The notes under the pieces were generated by a model, which saw only the letters and a program-made list of their open reading frames with translations, was not told the origin of the DNA and did not search any database. Shown piece after piece: positions 9,455 through 18,482 of a stretch of DNA of 64,000 nucleotides. This DNA comes from Pseudoalteromonas lipolytica (GTDB lineage Bacteria; Pseudomonadota; Gammaproteobacteria; Enterobacterales; Alteromonadaceae). Each line of letters opens with the position of its first letter. Positions within the stretch are counted from its first letter, which is position 1. The translations under genes were made by a program, and so were the position numbers. The DNA is taken from NCBI RefSeq assembly GCF_900116435.1, contig NZ_FPAZ01000004.1:248001-312000 (forward strand), given 5' to 3'.

Positions 9455-9532
9455 TTAATACGTCCCCGCTGGGCTTTTTACTAAGACCAGTACGAGTACA
9501 TTGACGACTAAAAGATGGCTGCGAAAATTCAT
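9455..9532 (-). CDS. ilvIH leader peptide (25 aa)
   Basis: A short ORF starting MNFRSHLLVV and ending KSPAGTY. Residues 7-18 are Leu or Val with a single Asn exception (11 of 12), the hallmark of a branched-chain amino acid leader peptide like ivbL in Escherichia coli. Ribosome stalling at Leu/Val codons when charged tRNA is scarce would let the GCGGGG segment near the stop codon pair with the terminator's 5' arm and allow readthrough into ilvI. It follows a promoter at 9596-9625. The codon pattern and terminator are read directly; the mechanism follows from known ilv attenuators. Confidence 0.85.
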   Translation of the reverse strand: MNFRSHLLVVNVLVLVLVKSPAGTY

Positions 9533-9553
9533 TGTTTTTTTCTTTATAAAAAT

Positions 9554-9578
9554 AACAGCCGACTAGACGGCTACTGTT
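9554..9578 (-). promoter_or_regulatory. Hairpin at the start of the ilvIH leader RNA
   Basis: On the minus strand AACAG and AGCCG pair with CGGCT and CTGTT (one bulged T), followed by ATTTTTAT. It would lie in the first ~40 nucleotides of the ilv leader transcript, before the leader peptide. It resembles a weak terminator or a 5' stabilising stem. Confidence 0.5.
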
Positions 9579-9595
9579 TAAAATTTGTTAGGGTT

Positions 9596-9625
9596 ATTTT
9601 TAAGCCTTTTGGAAACTGATGTCAA
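9596..9625 (-). promoter_or_regulatory. ilvIH sigma-70-type promoter
   Basis: On the minus strand a perfect -35 TTGACA (9620-9625) is followed after 17 bases by TAAAAA (9597-9602), a four-of-six match to the -10 box. Transcription would start near 9590, about 58 bases before the leader peptide ATG. Confidence 0.6.
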
Positions 9626-9846
9626 CCGCAAAAGCATCTTTTTGCATTAATTTTTCTTTTTTGATGCGGTAATTTGTATTTATTGCATCTAAATTCATTT
9701 TTTGCACGTATATTAAGGTGTAACTATGCATTACATTGTTCGTGTGGCAAGCGTTAAGTGTCTGTAATAAATAACCTAAGGTCATGTTATTTATGCATAA
9801 CTTAGCTATGATTAGCCATATACGAAACTGGGGTAGGGTATTAATT

Positions 9847-12843
9847 GTGAGATTTATTAATTATTTAGCAGGCGTGTGTTTGTTGTCGAGCTTTTCGGTG
9901 TTTGCAAAGCCTGTAGCGACTCATGATATTGGCTTGATCAATAAAGAACAAATAGTGTATTGGCTGAAAAAACGCGGTGAACTTAATCAGCGCGACGAGC
10001 AAGCTGCTTTAGAAGACTACATTGGACAAGTGAATACAGCTCAACGCGTTGCGATTAAACCCAGAGTGTTAGACCCCGCAAAGGTGCACAATAAAGCAGT
10101 GCTTGATAATAAGTTCACAAATTTTGTATCGTTAAACCCAACCGATGACAAAACAAACGTTAAAGTATTGGCAATCTTAATCGACTTTCCTGACTTGCCT
10201 TACGACAATAATCAACTCACTGCTGAAGATACACCCATGTACTACAGCGATTACAGCCAAGCTCACTATCAACAAATGCTCTTTAATGACACATCGTACC
10301 CGGGACCATCGGGTCAATCGTTAAACACGGTTCATCATTATTATCAACAAGCATCAGGTGAAAGCTTTGCATTTACCGGAGATGTTTATGGGTGGGTGAG
10401 TGCAGATAAGCCCGCTAAGTTTTACGGTGAGAGAGAAGGTGACATTCGTGATCTAAACGCCCCAGATCTTATATTAGAAGCGGTAGAAAAAGCCGTTGCA
10501 ACCTTTAATATTAATTTACAAGACTACGATTTAACCGATCTCGATGATATTGATGGTGACGGTATTACCAACGAACCTAATGGGATTATCGATCATGTAA
10601 TGGTGTTTCACTCTAGTATTGGAGAAGAAGCGGGTGGTGGAGTACTGGGCACCGATGCTATTTGGTCACACCGTTTTTTCGTTACAAACAACGCAAACCA
10701 ACCCGCTGCTGTTGCTGGCAGTAATGTGAAATTATTTGGCTACACGATTAATCCCATCGATGCGGGAATTGGGGTTGTTGCTCATGAGTTTGGTCACGAT
10801 CTTGGATTGCCTGATGAATATGACTTAATGGGCAGCGCAATTGGTGAACCTGTTGCGTCTTGGTCTATTATGGCCGGCGGGAGTTGGGCTGGGTCGCCAA
10901 GAGGTTCAGCGCCAGTGATGTTTAGTGCGTACGCGCTTGACTACTTGCAAACACGTTACAAAGGAAATTGGCTACATCAAACCGAAATTGACTTAGCCGA
11001 CGTAAATACAGACTCTGAACATAATTTAAAAGCGTCGAGTAGCTTTAGTTCTGGCGTAAATCAGTTAAAGGTCACCTTACCCGCTAAATTAGAAAGCTTT
11101 AAAGCACCGTTACAAGGGCGCTATCAGTATTACTCAGGTAAAGGGAATGAGCTTGTACACAGTTACAAGCAACGCATTACATTACCCTCTACTGCTGGCA
11201 GTACCGAGCTTGCGTTGTTATCACATTTTAGCATTGAACAAGACTACGACTATGCACAAATTAAAGTAAATGGTGTTGCACTTGCTAATAGCTATACCAA
11301 GGCGATAAACCCACACTATGGTGACATTGGTCCTTATTTAAGTGGCGACTCGCAATTTAAAGATGGCGCAAAGTTGCCGCACGGTCACCTTGATATGCGA
11401 TTTGATTTGTCTGCTTATGAAGGGCAAACAATCGAGCTTGAAATTACGTATGTCACCGATGTGAACATACACTTTTATGGCATTGTGGTTGACGACTTAA
11501 TTATCACTCAGGGGAATACCGTTGTATTTAAAGATGATGCAGAGCAATCATCAATCGCTCAACTAGCAGGTTTCTCACGTATTGGTGAGTACGTTTATCA
11601 GCAACCAACACATTACTTTTTACAGCTAAGAGATTATGCCGGCATTGACAGTGGCCTCCAGTTTGAGTCTTACTCTCCAGGGGTATTGTTGTGGTATGTT
11701 GACCCTGCTGAGCAAAATAACAACACAGCTTCTCACCCAGGTGAAGGCTTTGCACTTGTGGTTGATGCTGACCAAAATACGATTCGTAAGGGCACAACAT
11801 CAGGCCCTGCCAATACTGATATTCAAGTGCGCGATGCGGCATTTAGTTTGTATGATCAACGCCAGGGCTTGGGAGACGAGCACCTATTAGCAATTAGCTC
11901 ATTTTCAGATGCTCAAGATTACAGCTTCCCTATTCAGCCTGCGTCGGGGGTTAATGTACCTTCATTGGGCTTCGGTTGGCGCATTGTGTCGCAAGCAACG
12001 GATAGCAGTGAAGTGAATGTAGAGCTTAACTATGATGCAACTTCTGGTATTAGTGCCCAACGTAGCGACCGAGATGTGTCGTTTAGTATCAACGGTCTTA
12101 TTTTAAATGAAACCGATACTTTTCTGTGGTTGTTTGGTGATGGCGAGCAGTCAACGGTGCTCGCGCCAACCCATCAATATGCAGAATATGGCCGCTATAC
12201 TGTCGTGTTTGAGCGCACGACTGAGTCAGGAGAGGTTACGCGGTTAAACAAAGAAATTATTGTTAGTGAGCCGCTAACACTTAGCCTTTCGGTTACAGCG
12301 AATGAAAATGGTTTACTGGTTGCGACAGCGACTGCACAAGGGGGCATTGCACCGTATCAGTATAGCTGGGATTTTGCCGACGGAGGTGCTGCATCAACGG
12401 CAACGGTCAGTTATCAATATGCGTTGTCGGGTAGCTTTGATGTGAATGTCACGGTGGTTGATGCCAACATGGAGTCAACATCTTCGCAATTTGCAGTCAC
12501 TGTGGATGTGCCTTTAAATGCCAGTGCTCGGTTTAATGCACAAGGTTTGAATGTGCAGTTTTCAAGTCAAATAAGTGGTGGTACAGGGCAATATCGCTAT
12601 CAGTGGGACTTTGCTGATGGCAGTACAAGTACCTCAGCATCGCCGACACACCAATACACAAATGAGGGGACGTACGCAGTCACGTTAACAGTAACAGACA
12701 CCCAAACGCAGGCTGTAGAACAAACAAGCTTATCAGTCAGGGTTGTTAAAACACAGAGTAATTCGGGATCAAGTGGTGGGGCTATCTGGTGGTTATTACT
12801 GATTTTTACCCCGCTGATTATACGCAGGTACGGCAAATTTTAA
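9847..12843 (+). CDS. Secreted M6-family metalloprotease with PKD repeats and GlyGly-CTERM tail
   Basis: Immune-inhibitor-A-like zinc protease of about 998 residues. A signal peptide (RFINYLAGVCLLSSFSVFA) follows a GTG at 9847 with AGGG 8 bases upstream; in-frame ATGs at 9784 and 9811 would extend it without improving the signal. The zinc site HEFGHDLGLPDEYD is near residue 313 and the downstream SIMAGGSWAG turn is typical of M6. Three C-terminal PKD-like domains end in WDFADG or LFGDGE motifs followed by HQY/YQY. The last 25 residues (Gly/Ser linker, hydrophobic IWWLLLIFTPLII, then RR) form a GlyGly-CTERM sorting signal, processed by rhombosortase and type II secretion in related marine bacteria. 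Probably a surface or extracellular protease. Confidence 0.9.
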   Translation: MRFINYLAGVCLLSSFSVFAKPVATHDIGLINKEQIVYWLKKRGELNQRDEQAALEDYIGQVNTAQRVAIKPRVLDPAKVHNKAVLDNKFTNFVSLNPTDDKTNVKVLAILIDFPDLPYDNNQLTAEDTPMYYSDYSQAHYQQMLFNDTSYPGPSGQSLNTVHHYYQQASGESFAFTGDVYGWVSADKPAKFYGEREGDIRDLNAPDLILEAVEKAVATFNINLQDYDLTDLDDIDGDGITNEPNGIIDHVMVFHSSIGEEAGGGVLGTDAIWSHRFFVTNNANQPAAVAGSNVKLFGYTINPIDAGIGVVAHEFGHDLGLPDEYDLMGSAIGEPVASWSIMAGGSWAGSPRGSAPVMFSAYALDYLQTRYKGNWLHQTEIDLADVNTDSEHNLKASSSFSSGVNQLKVTLPAKLESFKAPLQGRYQYYSGKGNELVHSYKQRITLPSTAGSTELALLSHFSIEQDYDYAQIKVNGVALANSYTKAINPHYGDIGPYLSGDSQFKDGAKLPHGHLDMRFDLSAYEGQTIELEITYVTDVNIHFYGIVVDDLIITQGNTVVFKDDAEQSSIAQLAGFSRIGEYVYQQPTHYFLQLRDYAGIDSGLQFESYSPGVLLWYVDPAEQNNNTASHPGEGFALVVDADQNTIRKGTTSGPANTDIQVRDAAFSLYDQRQGLGDEHLLAISSFSDAQDYSFPIQPASGVNVPSLGFGWRIVSQATDSSEVNVELNYDATSGISAQRSDRDVSFSINGLILNETDTFLWLFGDGEQSTVLAPTHQYAEYGRYTVVFERTTESGEVTRLNKEIIVSEPLTLSLSVTANENGLLVATATAQGGIAPYQYSWDFADGGAASTATVSYQYALSGSFDVNVTVVDANMESTSSQFAVTVDVPLNASARFNAQGLNVQFSSQISGGTGQYRYQWDFADGSTSTSASPTHQYTNEGTYAVTLTVTDTQTQAVEQTSLSVRVVKTQSNSGSSGGAIWWLLLIFTPLIIRRYGKF

Positions 12844-12848
12844 GCATT

Positions 12849-12877
12849 AAAAAGCCAGTTAAAAAACTGGCTTTTTT
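12849..12877. terminator. Bidirectional terminator between the M6 protease and isocitrate dehydrogenase genes
   Basis: The stem AAAAGCCAGTT / AACTGGCTTTT with an A-rich loop is flanked by A and T runs, between two convergent genes; it can terminate both. Confidence 0.85.
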
Positions 12878-12897
12878 ATTAGTTAGCATACAGCTAA

Positions 12898-13905
12898 TTA
12901 TAGACGTTCAATCACTGCTTGTGTGAAGTCTGTTGTACCGTGGCTGCCGCCAAGGTCACGCGTTGTTCGGTCACCTGTTTTGATAACGTCAGCGACTGCA
13001 CTGCGAATACGTTCTGCTGTGTCAGCCATACCTAAGTGCTCAAGCATTTGGATTGATGCTAAGATAACTGACGTCGGGTTAGCAAGGTTTTTGCCTGCGA
13101 TGTCTGGCGCACTACCGTGTACTGCTTCAAAGATAGCGGCATCTTCGCCGATGTTTGCACCTGGAGCCATACCAAGACCACCAACAAGACCAGCACATAA
13201 GTCAGATAAAATGTCGCCGAATAAGTTAGTTGTAACGATAACGTCAAACTCATCTGGGGTCATGACTAGTTTCATACATGTTGCGTCAACAATCATCTCT
13301 GTTGATTCGATTTGTGGGTAACGTTCTGCTACTTCACGTGCAACTTTCAAGAATAAACCCGATGTTGATTTAAGGATATTTGCTTTATGAACAGCGGTTA
13401 CTTTTTTACGGCCTTCACGGACTGCAAGTTCGTATGCGAATGTAACAATTTTTTCAGCGCCTTCACGGGTGATTTTTGATAATGCTTCAGCTTCGTTACC
13501 GTCTTCAGATACTACTTGACCAAGACCTGAGTACATACCTTGCGTGTTTTCACGAACAGTGATGATATCGATATTATCGTAACGCGCTTTAGTACCCTCA
13601 AATGATTTAACTGGGCGTACGTTAGCATAAAGGCCAAATTGTTTACGAAGTGTCACGTTGATAGACGTAAAACCTTCACCTACTGGCGTCGTTAATGGGC
13701 CTTTTAAAGTGATCTTGTTACGTGCGATAGTGTCGATTGTTTCTTGCGGAAGCAACTCACCTGTTTTCTCTAGGGCAGCAAGGCCAGCATCAACGAATTC
13801 ATAATCAAAATCGCAACCTGCGGCATTTAGGATCTCAAGTGCTGAATCAATAATGCTAGGACCAATGCCGTCGCCTTTGATCACTGTGATGGTTTGTTTA
13901 GCCAT
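12898..13905 (-). CDS. Isocitrate dehydrogenase (NAD-type, beta-decarboxylating dehydrogenase family)
   Basis: A 335-residue enzyme of the isocitrate/isopropylmalate dehydrogenase family, shorter than the ~415-residue NADP enzyme of Escherichia coli. It begins ITVIKGDGIGPSI and has the substrate-binding RENTQGMYSGLGQ segment and the metal/cofactor motif NLFGDILSDLCAGLVGGLG. The STSINVTLRK-like region (FTSINVTLRKQFGLYANVRPV) fits NAD-linked isocitrate or homoisocitrate dehydrogenases; isocitrate is the likelier substrate in this lineage. It is transcribed alone toward the shared terminator. Confidence 0.88.
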   Translation of the reverse strand: MAKQTITVIKGDGIGPSIIDSALEILNAAGCDFDYEFVDAGLAALEKTGELLPQETIDTIARNKITLKGPLTTPVGEGFTSINVTLRKQFGLYANVRPVKSFEGTKARYDNIDIITVRENTQGMYSGLGQVVSEDGNEAEALSKITREGAEKIVTFAYELAVREGRKKVTAVHKANILKSTSGLFLKVAREVAERYPQIESTEMIVDATCMKLVMTPDEFDVIVTTNLFGDILSDLCAGLVGGLGMAPGANIGEDAAIFEAVHGSAPDIAGKNLANPTSVILASIQMLEHLGMADTAERIRSAVADVIKTGDRTTRDLGGSHGTTDFTQAVIERL

Positions 13906-14120
13906 TTACTTTTCCTATTTATGAGTAGATATACACGTAAATACATCGCGAAAATGAGCGCGATTTACTTGTTAGAGGATTTACGTGGATGTGTTTGAAA
14001 ATTTAAGCGGCTTTTATAGCAATTTATTCAGCTTTTTGCCAGTTTATACTGTGAATACTGACTATAAATAGACGAAAGTTCATATTTTCTTAACGACTTC
14101 GAACGTTTTAGCACCATTTT

Positions 14121-15818
14121 TTAAAAATTATCAGCAAACTCGCATGTACGAAGGTATGAATAAAAATCCGCTTTTGAATGCCAACCGACCGTCGTTAATG
14201 TTTCAGCGATAATGTTTTCTTGCCAACTACTAAACATAGCCTTAGGTTGAAATACATAATAACTGAACAATTTTACTGCAATCCAAAGCTTTTCATTCTG
14301 TTGTAATTGTTGTTTTTTTAATTGCTCACTGTTAAGTAAATGCTGTGTCCAAGGATTATCGCCGATTAATTGGGTAAGGTATTCGCTCAGGGGAGCCAAA
14401 TCAAGCGTGTTAATCCCAAACAAGCACGCAAGTGGAGGGCTTACCGTATGCTCTTCTGCGTGTTCAAACACGGTTTTGCGTGACAAACTTGTTGCCTGAT
14501 TCTCACACAGATACAAGACATAGGCATATAAGGGCAAGGTGACTTGCTCAAATTGCTGAATAGGTGAGTGTTTAAACAGTGCTTGAATAATCCGTACTAT
14601 GTTTTCAAGGCGTTTGGCTATGTGCGGATATAAAGGGTGCGATGTGGTGGCAACTAAGCGCTGAAACAATACTTTCTGGATAATCGCTGGCGCATTGTCA
14701 TAGCCCACCATAGATAAGCAATGGCGTAAATCTTTTGCGCGTTGGTGCTCTTTATTATAAGGCTTAACAGCGTACGTAAGCTGGTGAATAAGTTCAGGGT
14801 ATGGACTCAGTAATTTGTCTAACGCCCGATAACTGTACTCTTTTGCTATTTTAAGTTCGCTGATCAGTGTTAGATACTGTTGCTGGCGACGCTGATTTGC
14901 TGGGGGAGGCAGCACAAAATTGATTTTTTCACTAAACCAAACGGTATAAAGCAAGCGTGAATCATTGCAAACACGTTGTTTATCAATAATTGACAAGGGG
15001 GCTTTAAATCGATGCCAACGAATTTTTTCAGGTTGAGACACATCAATTAAAATATGCCGATGTTGCTCGTCAGTCGTTAGGTATATTAAGGTTTGCTCGG
15101 CATACTTCACTTCGCTTGCGGGAATGTACGGACCGATATGTGCAATAAAGGCTTTAATTGCATTTTGCGCAAACTCATTAGGTGTACGAAGGTAAATATC
15201 GGCCAATGCTTTATGCACACTAATATGGCCACCGGACTCTCGGTAGGTAGTATTCATCGCGATGATATTAGCGAGTGCAACAAGGGTTGTCGCACCATCG
15301 TAAATCATCACTTTTGGTGCGCTGAGTAAGGCTTGCTTATATTTATTTAAACGCGCTAATAAGTGCTGAATTGAAACCGTATTTGGGCCCGCTGCATGGA
15401 GCAATTTTACAGCAAGTTGATGACGACAATGCCACAGTTTTTTGTCTTGCTCGGTCAGTGTTTGCCCTGATGCGAGCTTATTACTTTGTGATTGCACACA
15501 TAAATAATTAGCAAGACAGCAACTTATAATTTGCTCACTTACTGCTTTATTATAATTGAGGCTATGGCACATTATGCACGCAATGACACACTGGTTAACA
15601 ACCAGGTTCGTTGTGTAACCATGGGCTGCGACGTATAAGTTAAGTTGTGCCTGCAGACTTTTAGGGTATGTTTGGTATACCAGGTAATAACGCTCAGCAA
15701 GATTACTGAGTAATGGGTAAATTTGTGACCATTTGCGTTTTTGATAATACAGGTTAAGTAGCTGATGTGTGCTATCGAATAAGCGTGCCAATTCCCGCGG
15801 CGTCACAGTGTCCATCAT
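14121..15818 (-). CDS. Uncharacterised 565-aa protein
   Basis: I do not recognise a named domain. The sequence is mainly helical and soluble, without a signal peptide. A His/Cys-containing stretch (CVIACIMCHSLNYNKAVSEQIISCCLANYLCV, residues about 77-108) and the later SGGHISVHKALADIYLRTP segment are reminiscent of a degenerate HD-GYP output domain, but the HD and GYP catalytic motifs are absent, so this is only a suggestion. The ATG lies 6 bases after the stop of the DUF3192 gene, so the two are probably co-transcribed. Confidence 0.75.
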   Translation of the reverse strand: MMDTVTPRELARLFDSTHQLLNLYYQKRKWSQIYPLLSNLAERYYLVYQTYPKSLQAQLNLYVAAHGYTTNLVVNQCVIACIMCHSLNYNKAVSEQIISCCLANYLCVQSQSNKLASGQTLTEQDKKLWHCRHQLAVKLLHAAGPNTVSIQHLLARLNKYKQALLSAPKVMIYDGATTLVALANIIAMNTTYRESGGHISVHKALADIYLRTPNEFAQNAIKAFIAHIGPYIPASEVKYAEQTLIYLTTDEQHRHILIDVSQPEKIRWHRFKAPLSIIDKQRVCNDSRLLYTVWFSEKINFVLPPPANQRRQQQYLTLISELKIAKEYSYRALDKLLSPYPELIHQLTYAVKPYNKEHQRAKDLRHCLSMVGYDNAPAIIQKVLFQRLVATTSHPLYPHIAKRLENIVRIIQALFKHSPIQQFEQVTLPLYAYVLYLCENQATSLSRKTVFEHAEEHTVSPPLACLFGINTLDLAPLSEYLTQLIGDNPWTQHLLNSEQLKKQQLQQNEKLWIAVKLFSYYVFQPKAMFSSWQENIIAETLTTVGWHSKADFYSYLRTCEFADNF

Positions 15819-15824
15819 TGTGTG

Positions 15825-16208
15825 CTAACTTTCTTGCTGATAACTTTCATAGGCACTGGGCCCCCATAATACAAGTTGGCCATTTTTAAACAGTAAGCCT
15901 GTACACTCATCAATCGTGGTTATGCCATCTGATTTAACATGTTGAGTGCGATAAAAAATAATTTGCCATACATTGTCTTCAACGCGTTTTGCATAGGTTA
16001 AATCGGGGCTACCTAAATAATCAAGCACGGCATTGAGGTTTTCGGGTTTTTCTATTGAAAGCTTGGCGATGTAGCGTTTGTTGAAGGCTTCACGGTCTTG
16101 CCAGATCATGGCTTGCGGATCATCTTTATAAAAAGTGATCACTAGGGCTGCTATAAGTGCGTAAACACCTAACCCTAATACCAGATATTGGAAAACCTTT
16201 TTAATCAT
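15825..16208 (-). CDS. DUF3192 family protein
   Basis: A 127-residue protein with one N-terminal membrane segment (VFQYLVLGLGVYALIAALVITF), facing the periplasm. The C-terminal FYRTQHVKSDGITTIDECTG and LLFKNGQLVLWG match the DUF3192 signature (FYRT, DGxTTxDECT, FKNGxLxxWG), which has a BamE/SmpA-like small fold. Function unknown. It follows xni by about 70 bases and precedes the unknown 565-aa gene. Confidence 0.85.
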   Translation of the reverse strand: MIKKVFQYLVLGLGVYALIAALVITFYKDDPQAMIWQDREAFNKRYIAKLSIEKPENLNAVLDYLGSPDLTYAKRVEDNVWQIIFYRTQHVKSDGITTIDECTGLLFKNGQLVLWGPSAYESYQQES

Positions 16209-16279
16209 GTGTAACTCTATAAAACAAACACGAATTTTCAGTATACGCGCAGTTGATAAACTGTGCTACGAGATTGCGA

Positions 16280-17053
16280 CTAATTGAGCCTTAACTGCTT
16301 TAAACTAAAGCCTAAGTTTATATCTGTTCGTAACATTACTAAATTTCTAGAGATAATCAGCTTATCCATATCAGCGGTTAACTTTCGTTTTAAAGTGGCA
16401 TTGAGTGCGTCGTCCATCATGGCCGCTTCAATCGACTCATAGTCATTAATTAATTGCTCAGCCGATTTATTACCAATTCCTTTAACGCCCGGTATGTCAT
16501 TGGTTTTATCACCTGCAAGTGCCCAAAAGTCAACAAGGCGGTGCTGGGGGACATTAAACCGCTGTTTAATGTCTTGATGCTCAATATAGTGTTTTTTAAA
16601 GTAATCGAATATGGCGATATGCGCTGATAAAAACGGTAAAAAGCCTTTATCGGTAGACACAATAGTGGACGAGACATTATTAGATGCTGCTTTGTAGGCA
16701 AGCGTGGCAATGATATCGTCTGCTTCGTCGTTCTCAGGTGAGAACACCACGATACCGGTCTCTTCGATAGCGTGTTTAAAACGCGCTAAATTGTTTTTTA
16801 GAGTATCAGGCATGGGGGAACGCGTGCTTTTGTAAGCAGCGTAGTAATGATATCGCCAGCTTTTATCGCCATCAAACACCGCAATTGCATGGGTGGCGTT
16901 GCATTGACTTAGTAATTTTTTACAAGCATGTGCCACGCGGGCACAGCTTGCTTTAATCATATGCTCTTCACTGTGATGACTCTGATTACTATCAACGGCA
17001 TAGATGCGCCGAATAAGGTTTAACGCATCTATTAAAAGTAATTGGGTGGTCAC
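16280..17053 (-). CDS. xni: Flap endonuclease Xni (ExoIX)
   Basis: A 257-residue 5'-flap nuclease related to the 5'-nuclease domain of DNA polymerase I. LLLIDALNLIRRIY, the DGDKSWR loop, the acidic cluster ENDEADDIIATLAYKA and the DKTNDIPGVKGIGNKSA helix-hairpin-helix region mark the metal and DNA-binding sites. Xni keeps fewer of the active-site aspartates than Pol I homologues. It starts 11 bases after ppnN ends, a pairing (ygdH-ygdG) conserved in Escherichia coli and relatives. Confidence 0.93.
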   Translation of the reverse strand: MTTQLLLIDALNLIRRIYAVDSNQSHHSEEHMIKASCARVAHACKKLLSQCNATHAIAVFDGDKSWRYHYYAAYKSTRSPMPDTLKNNLARFKHAIEETGIVVFSPENDEADDIIATLAYKAASNNVSSTIVSTDKGFLPFLSAHIAIFDYFKKHYIEHQDIKQRFNVPQHRLVDFWALAGDKTNDIPGVKGIGNKSAEQLINDYESIEAAMMDDALNATLKRKLTADMDKLIISRNLVMLRTDINLGFSLKQLRLN

Positions 17054-17064
17054 ATGTTCTCCAG

Positions 17065-18408
17065 TTATGCTTTGATTTCATAGCAAGGGATATACTTGCT
17101 GCCAGGTAACTTCATACGACCTTGCTCAACAAAAGCGGCAAGCAGTTTATCCATATCGGCCATTAATGCAGGCTCGCCACTGAGTACAAAGCGGCCGTAC
17201 TGTTTAATCGCCTGTAAGCCTTCATCTTTTACATTGCCAGCAACAATACCCGAAAATGCGCGTCGTAGATTAGCTGCAAGTTGTTGAGTAGGTTGATCTA
17301 AATGTAAATCTAAGCTTGCCATATTAGCATGTGTCGGCGCGAACGGCTGCTGAAAATCGTTATCAATTTTTAATGTCCAGTTAAAGTAGTAGGCATCACC
17401 TTGGCTTTTACGGTATTCGCGTACGTCTGCCATTTTAGCTTTAAGGGTTCTGCCAACACGTTCAGGGTCATCAATTATGACGTCAAATTTATCAAGGGCT
17501 TTTTTGCCGAGTGTGTTTTCAACAAATTTACAAAGCTCAATAAAGTAGTTTTCACTTTGTTTAGGCCCTGTAAGAATAACGGGTAAACATTGCTTCTCGT
17601 TTTCAGGGTGCAATAAGATGCCTAATAAATAGAGCAACTCTTCAGCAGTGCCCGCGCCGCCAGGGAAAATAATAATACCATGCGCAGAACGTACAAAAGC
17701 CTCTAAACGTTTTTCGATGTCAGGCAGTATAACCAGCTCATTCACGATAGGGTTAGGTGGCTCAGCTGCAATGATACTAGGCTCCGTTAAGCCTAAATAT
17801 CGGTTGTCGGTAATACGCTGTTTTGCATGGCCAATGGTCGCCCCTTTCATGGGGCCTTTCATTGCACCTGGGCCGCAACCAGTGCAAATATTTAAACCAC
17901 GTAAGCCTAACTCGTAACCCACCTGTTTGGTGTATTTATATTCGACTTCGTTAATAGAGTGGCCTCCCCAGCATACAATCATACTAGGATCGCTATTAAC
18001 TCTGAGTGCTCCTGCGTTTCTGAGCATGTCGAATACCATATGGGTAATGGCCTTTTGCTCTGTTAGATCTTTTTCGTATTTTTGGCAAATAAACAGGATG
18101 TCACGGATCACTGAGAAAATATGTTCGTGAATACCCGTGATTATTTCGCCATCGACAAACGCGGATTCTGGTGGATTCTCTAATTCAATTTTAATACCGC
18201 GCTCACGGCTTAATAAGCGAATGTCGAAATTTTCATATTTGTCGTAAATTTCAGAACTTGAGTCTGTGTGGCTACCCACATTGAGAACAGCGAGCACGCA
18301 GTTCCTAAATAATTTATAACGCTCGCTGGTGGATGATTGTTCGAGTAGATCAACTTCTAGTTGTGATAGTAAATCCAGTACACCGGTAGGATTCAGTTGT
18401 TTTAACAT
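17065..18408 (-). CDS. ppnN: Pyrimidine/purine nucleotide 5'-monophosphate nucleosidase
   Basis: A LOG-family nucleosidase (YgdH) of 447 residues that splits nucleoside monophosphates into ribose 5-phosphate and base and binds (p)ppGpp in Escherichia coli. [16 protein letters not shown] and the LOG motif [15 protein letters not shown] are visible in the centre, with the family N- and C-terminal extensions. ATG at 18408 is used because AGGAGAG lies 6 bases upstream; GTG at 18414 is in frame but too close to that site. Adjacent to xni as in enterobacteria. Confidence 0.94.
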   Translation of the reverse strand: MLKQLNPTGVLDLLSQLEVDLLEQSSTSERYKLFRNCVLAVLNVGSHTDSSSEIYDKYENFDIRLLSRERGIKIELENPPESAFVDGEIITGIHEHIFSVIRDILFICQKYEKDLTEQKAITHMVFDMLRNAGALRVNSDPSMIVCWGGHSINEVEYKYTKQVGYELGLRGLNICTGCGPGAMKGPMKGATIGHAKQRITDNRYLGLTEPSIIAAEPPNPIVNELVILPDIEKRLEAFVRSAHGIIIFPGGAGTAEELLYLLGILLHPENEKQCLPVILTGPKQSENYFIELCKFVENTLGKKALDKFDVIIDDPERVGRTLKAKMADVREYRKSQGDAYYFNWTLKIDNDFQQPFAPTHANMASLDLHLDQPTQQLAANLRRAFSGIVAGNVKDEGLQAIKQYGRFVLSGEPALMADMDKLLAAFVEQGRMKLPGSKYIPCYEIKA

Positions 18409-18482
18409 AAGCACTCTCCTAGCTCGTCAATGAGCCTGTCTAATATGTATTAAAGACCCTAAGTAAGGTATACATGAGGTCT

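Noticed and set aside
9600..9785. 61-codon minus-strand frame between ilv leader and M6 protease
   Set aside because: It covers the ilv promoter, lacks a ribosome-binding site, and its composition follows AT-rich intergenic DNA.
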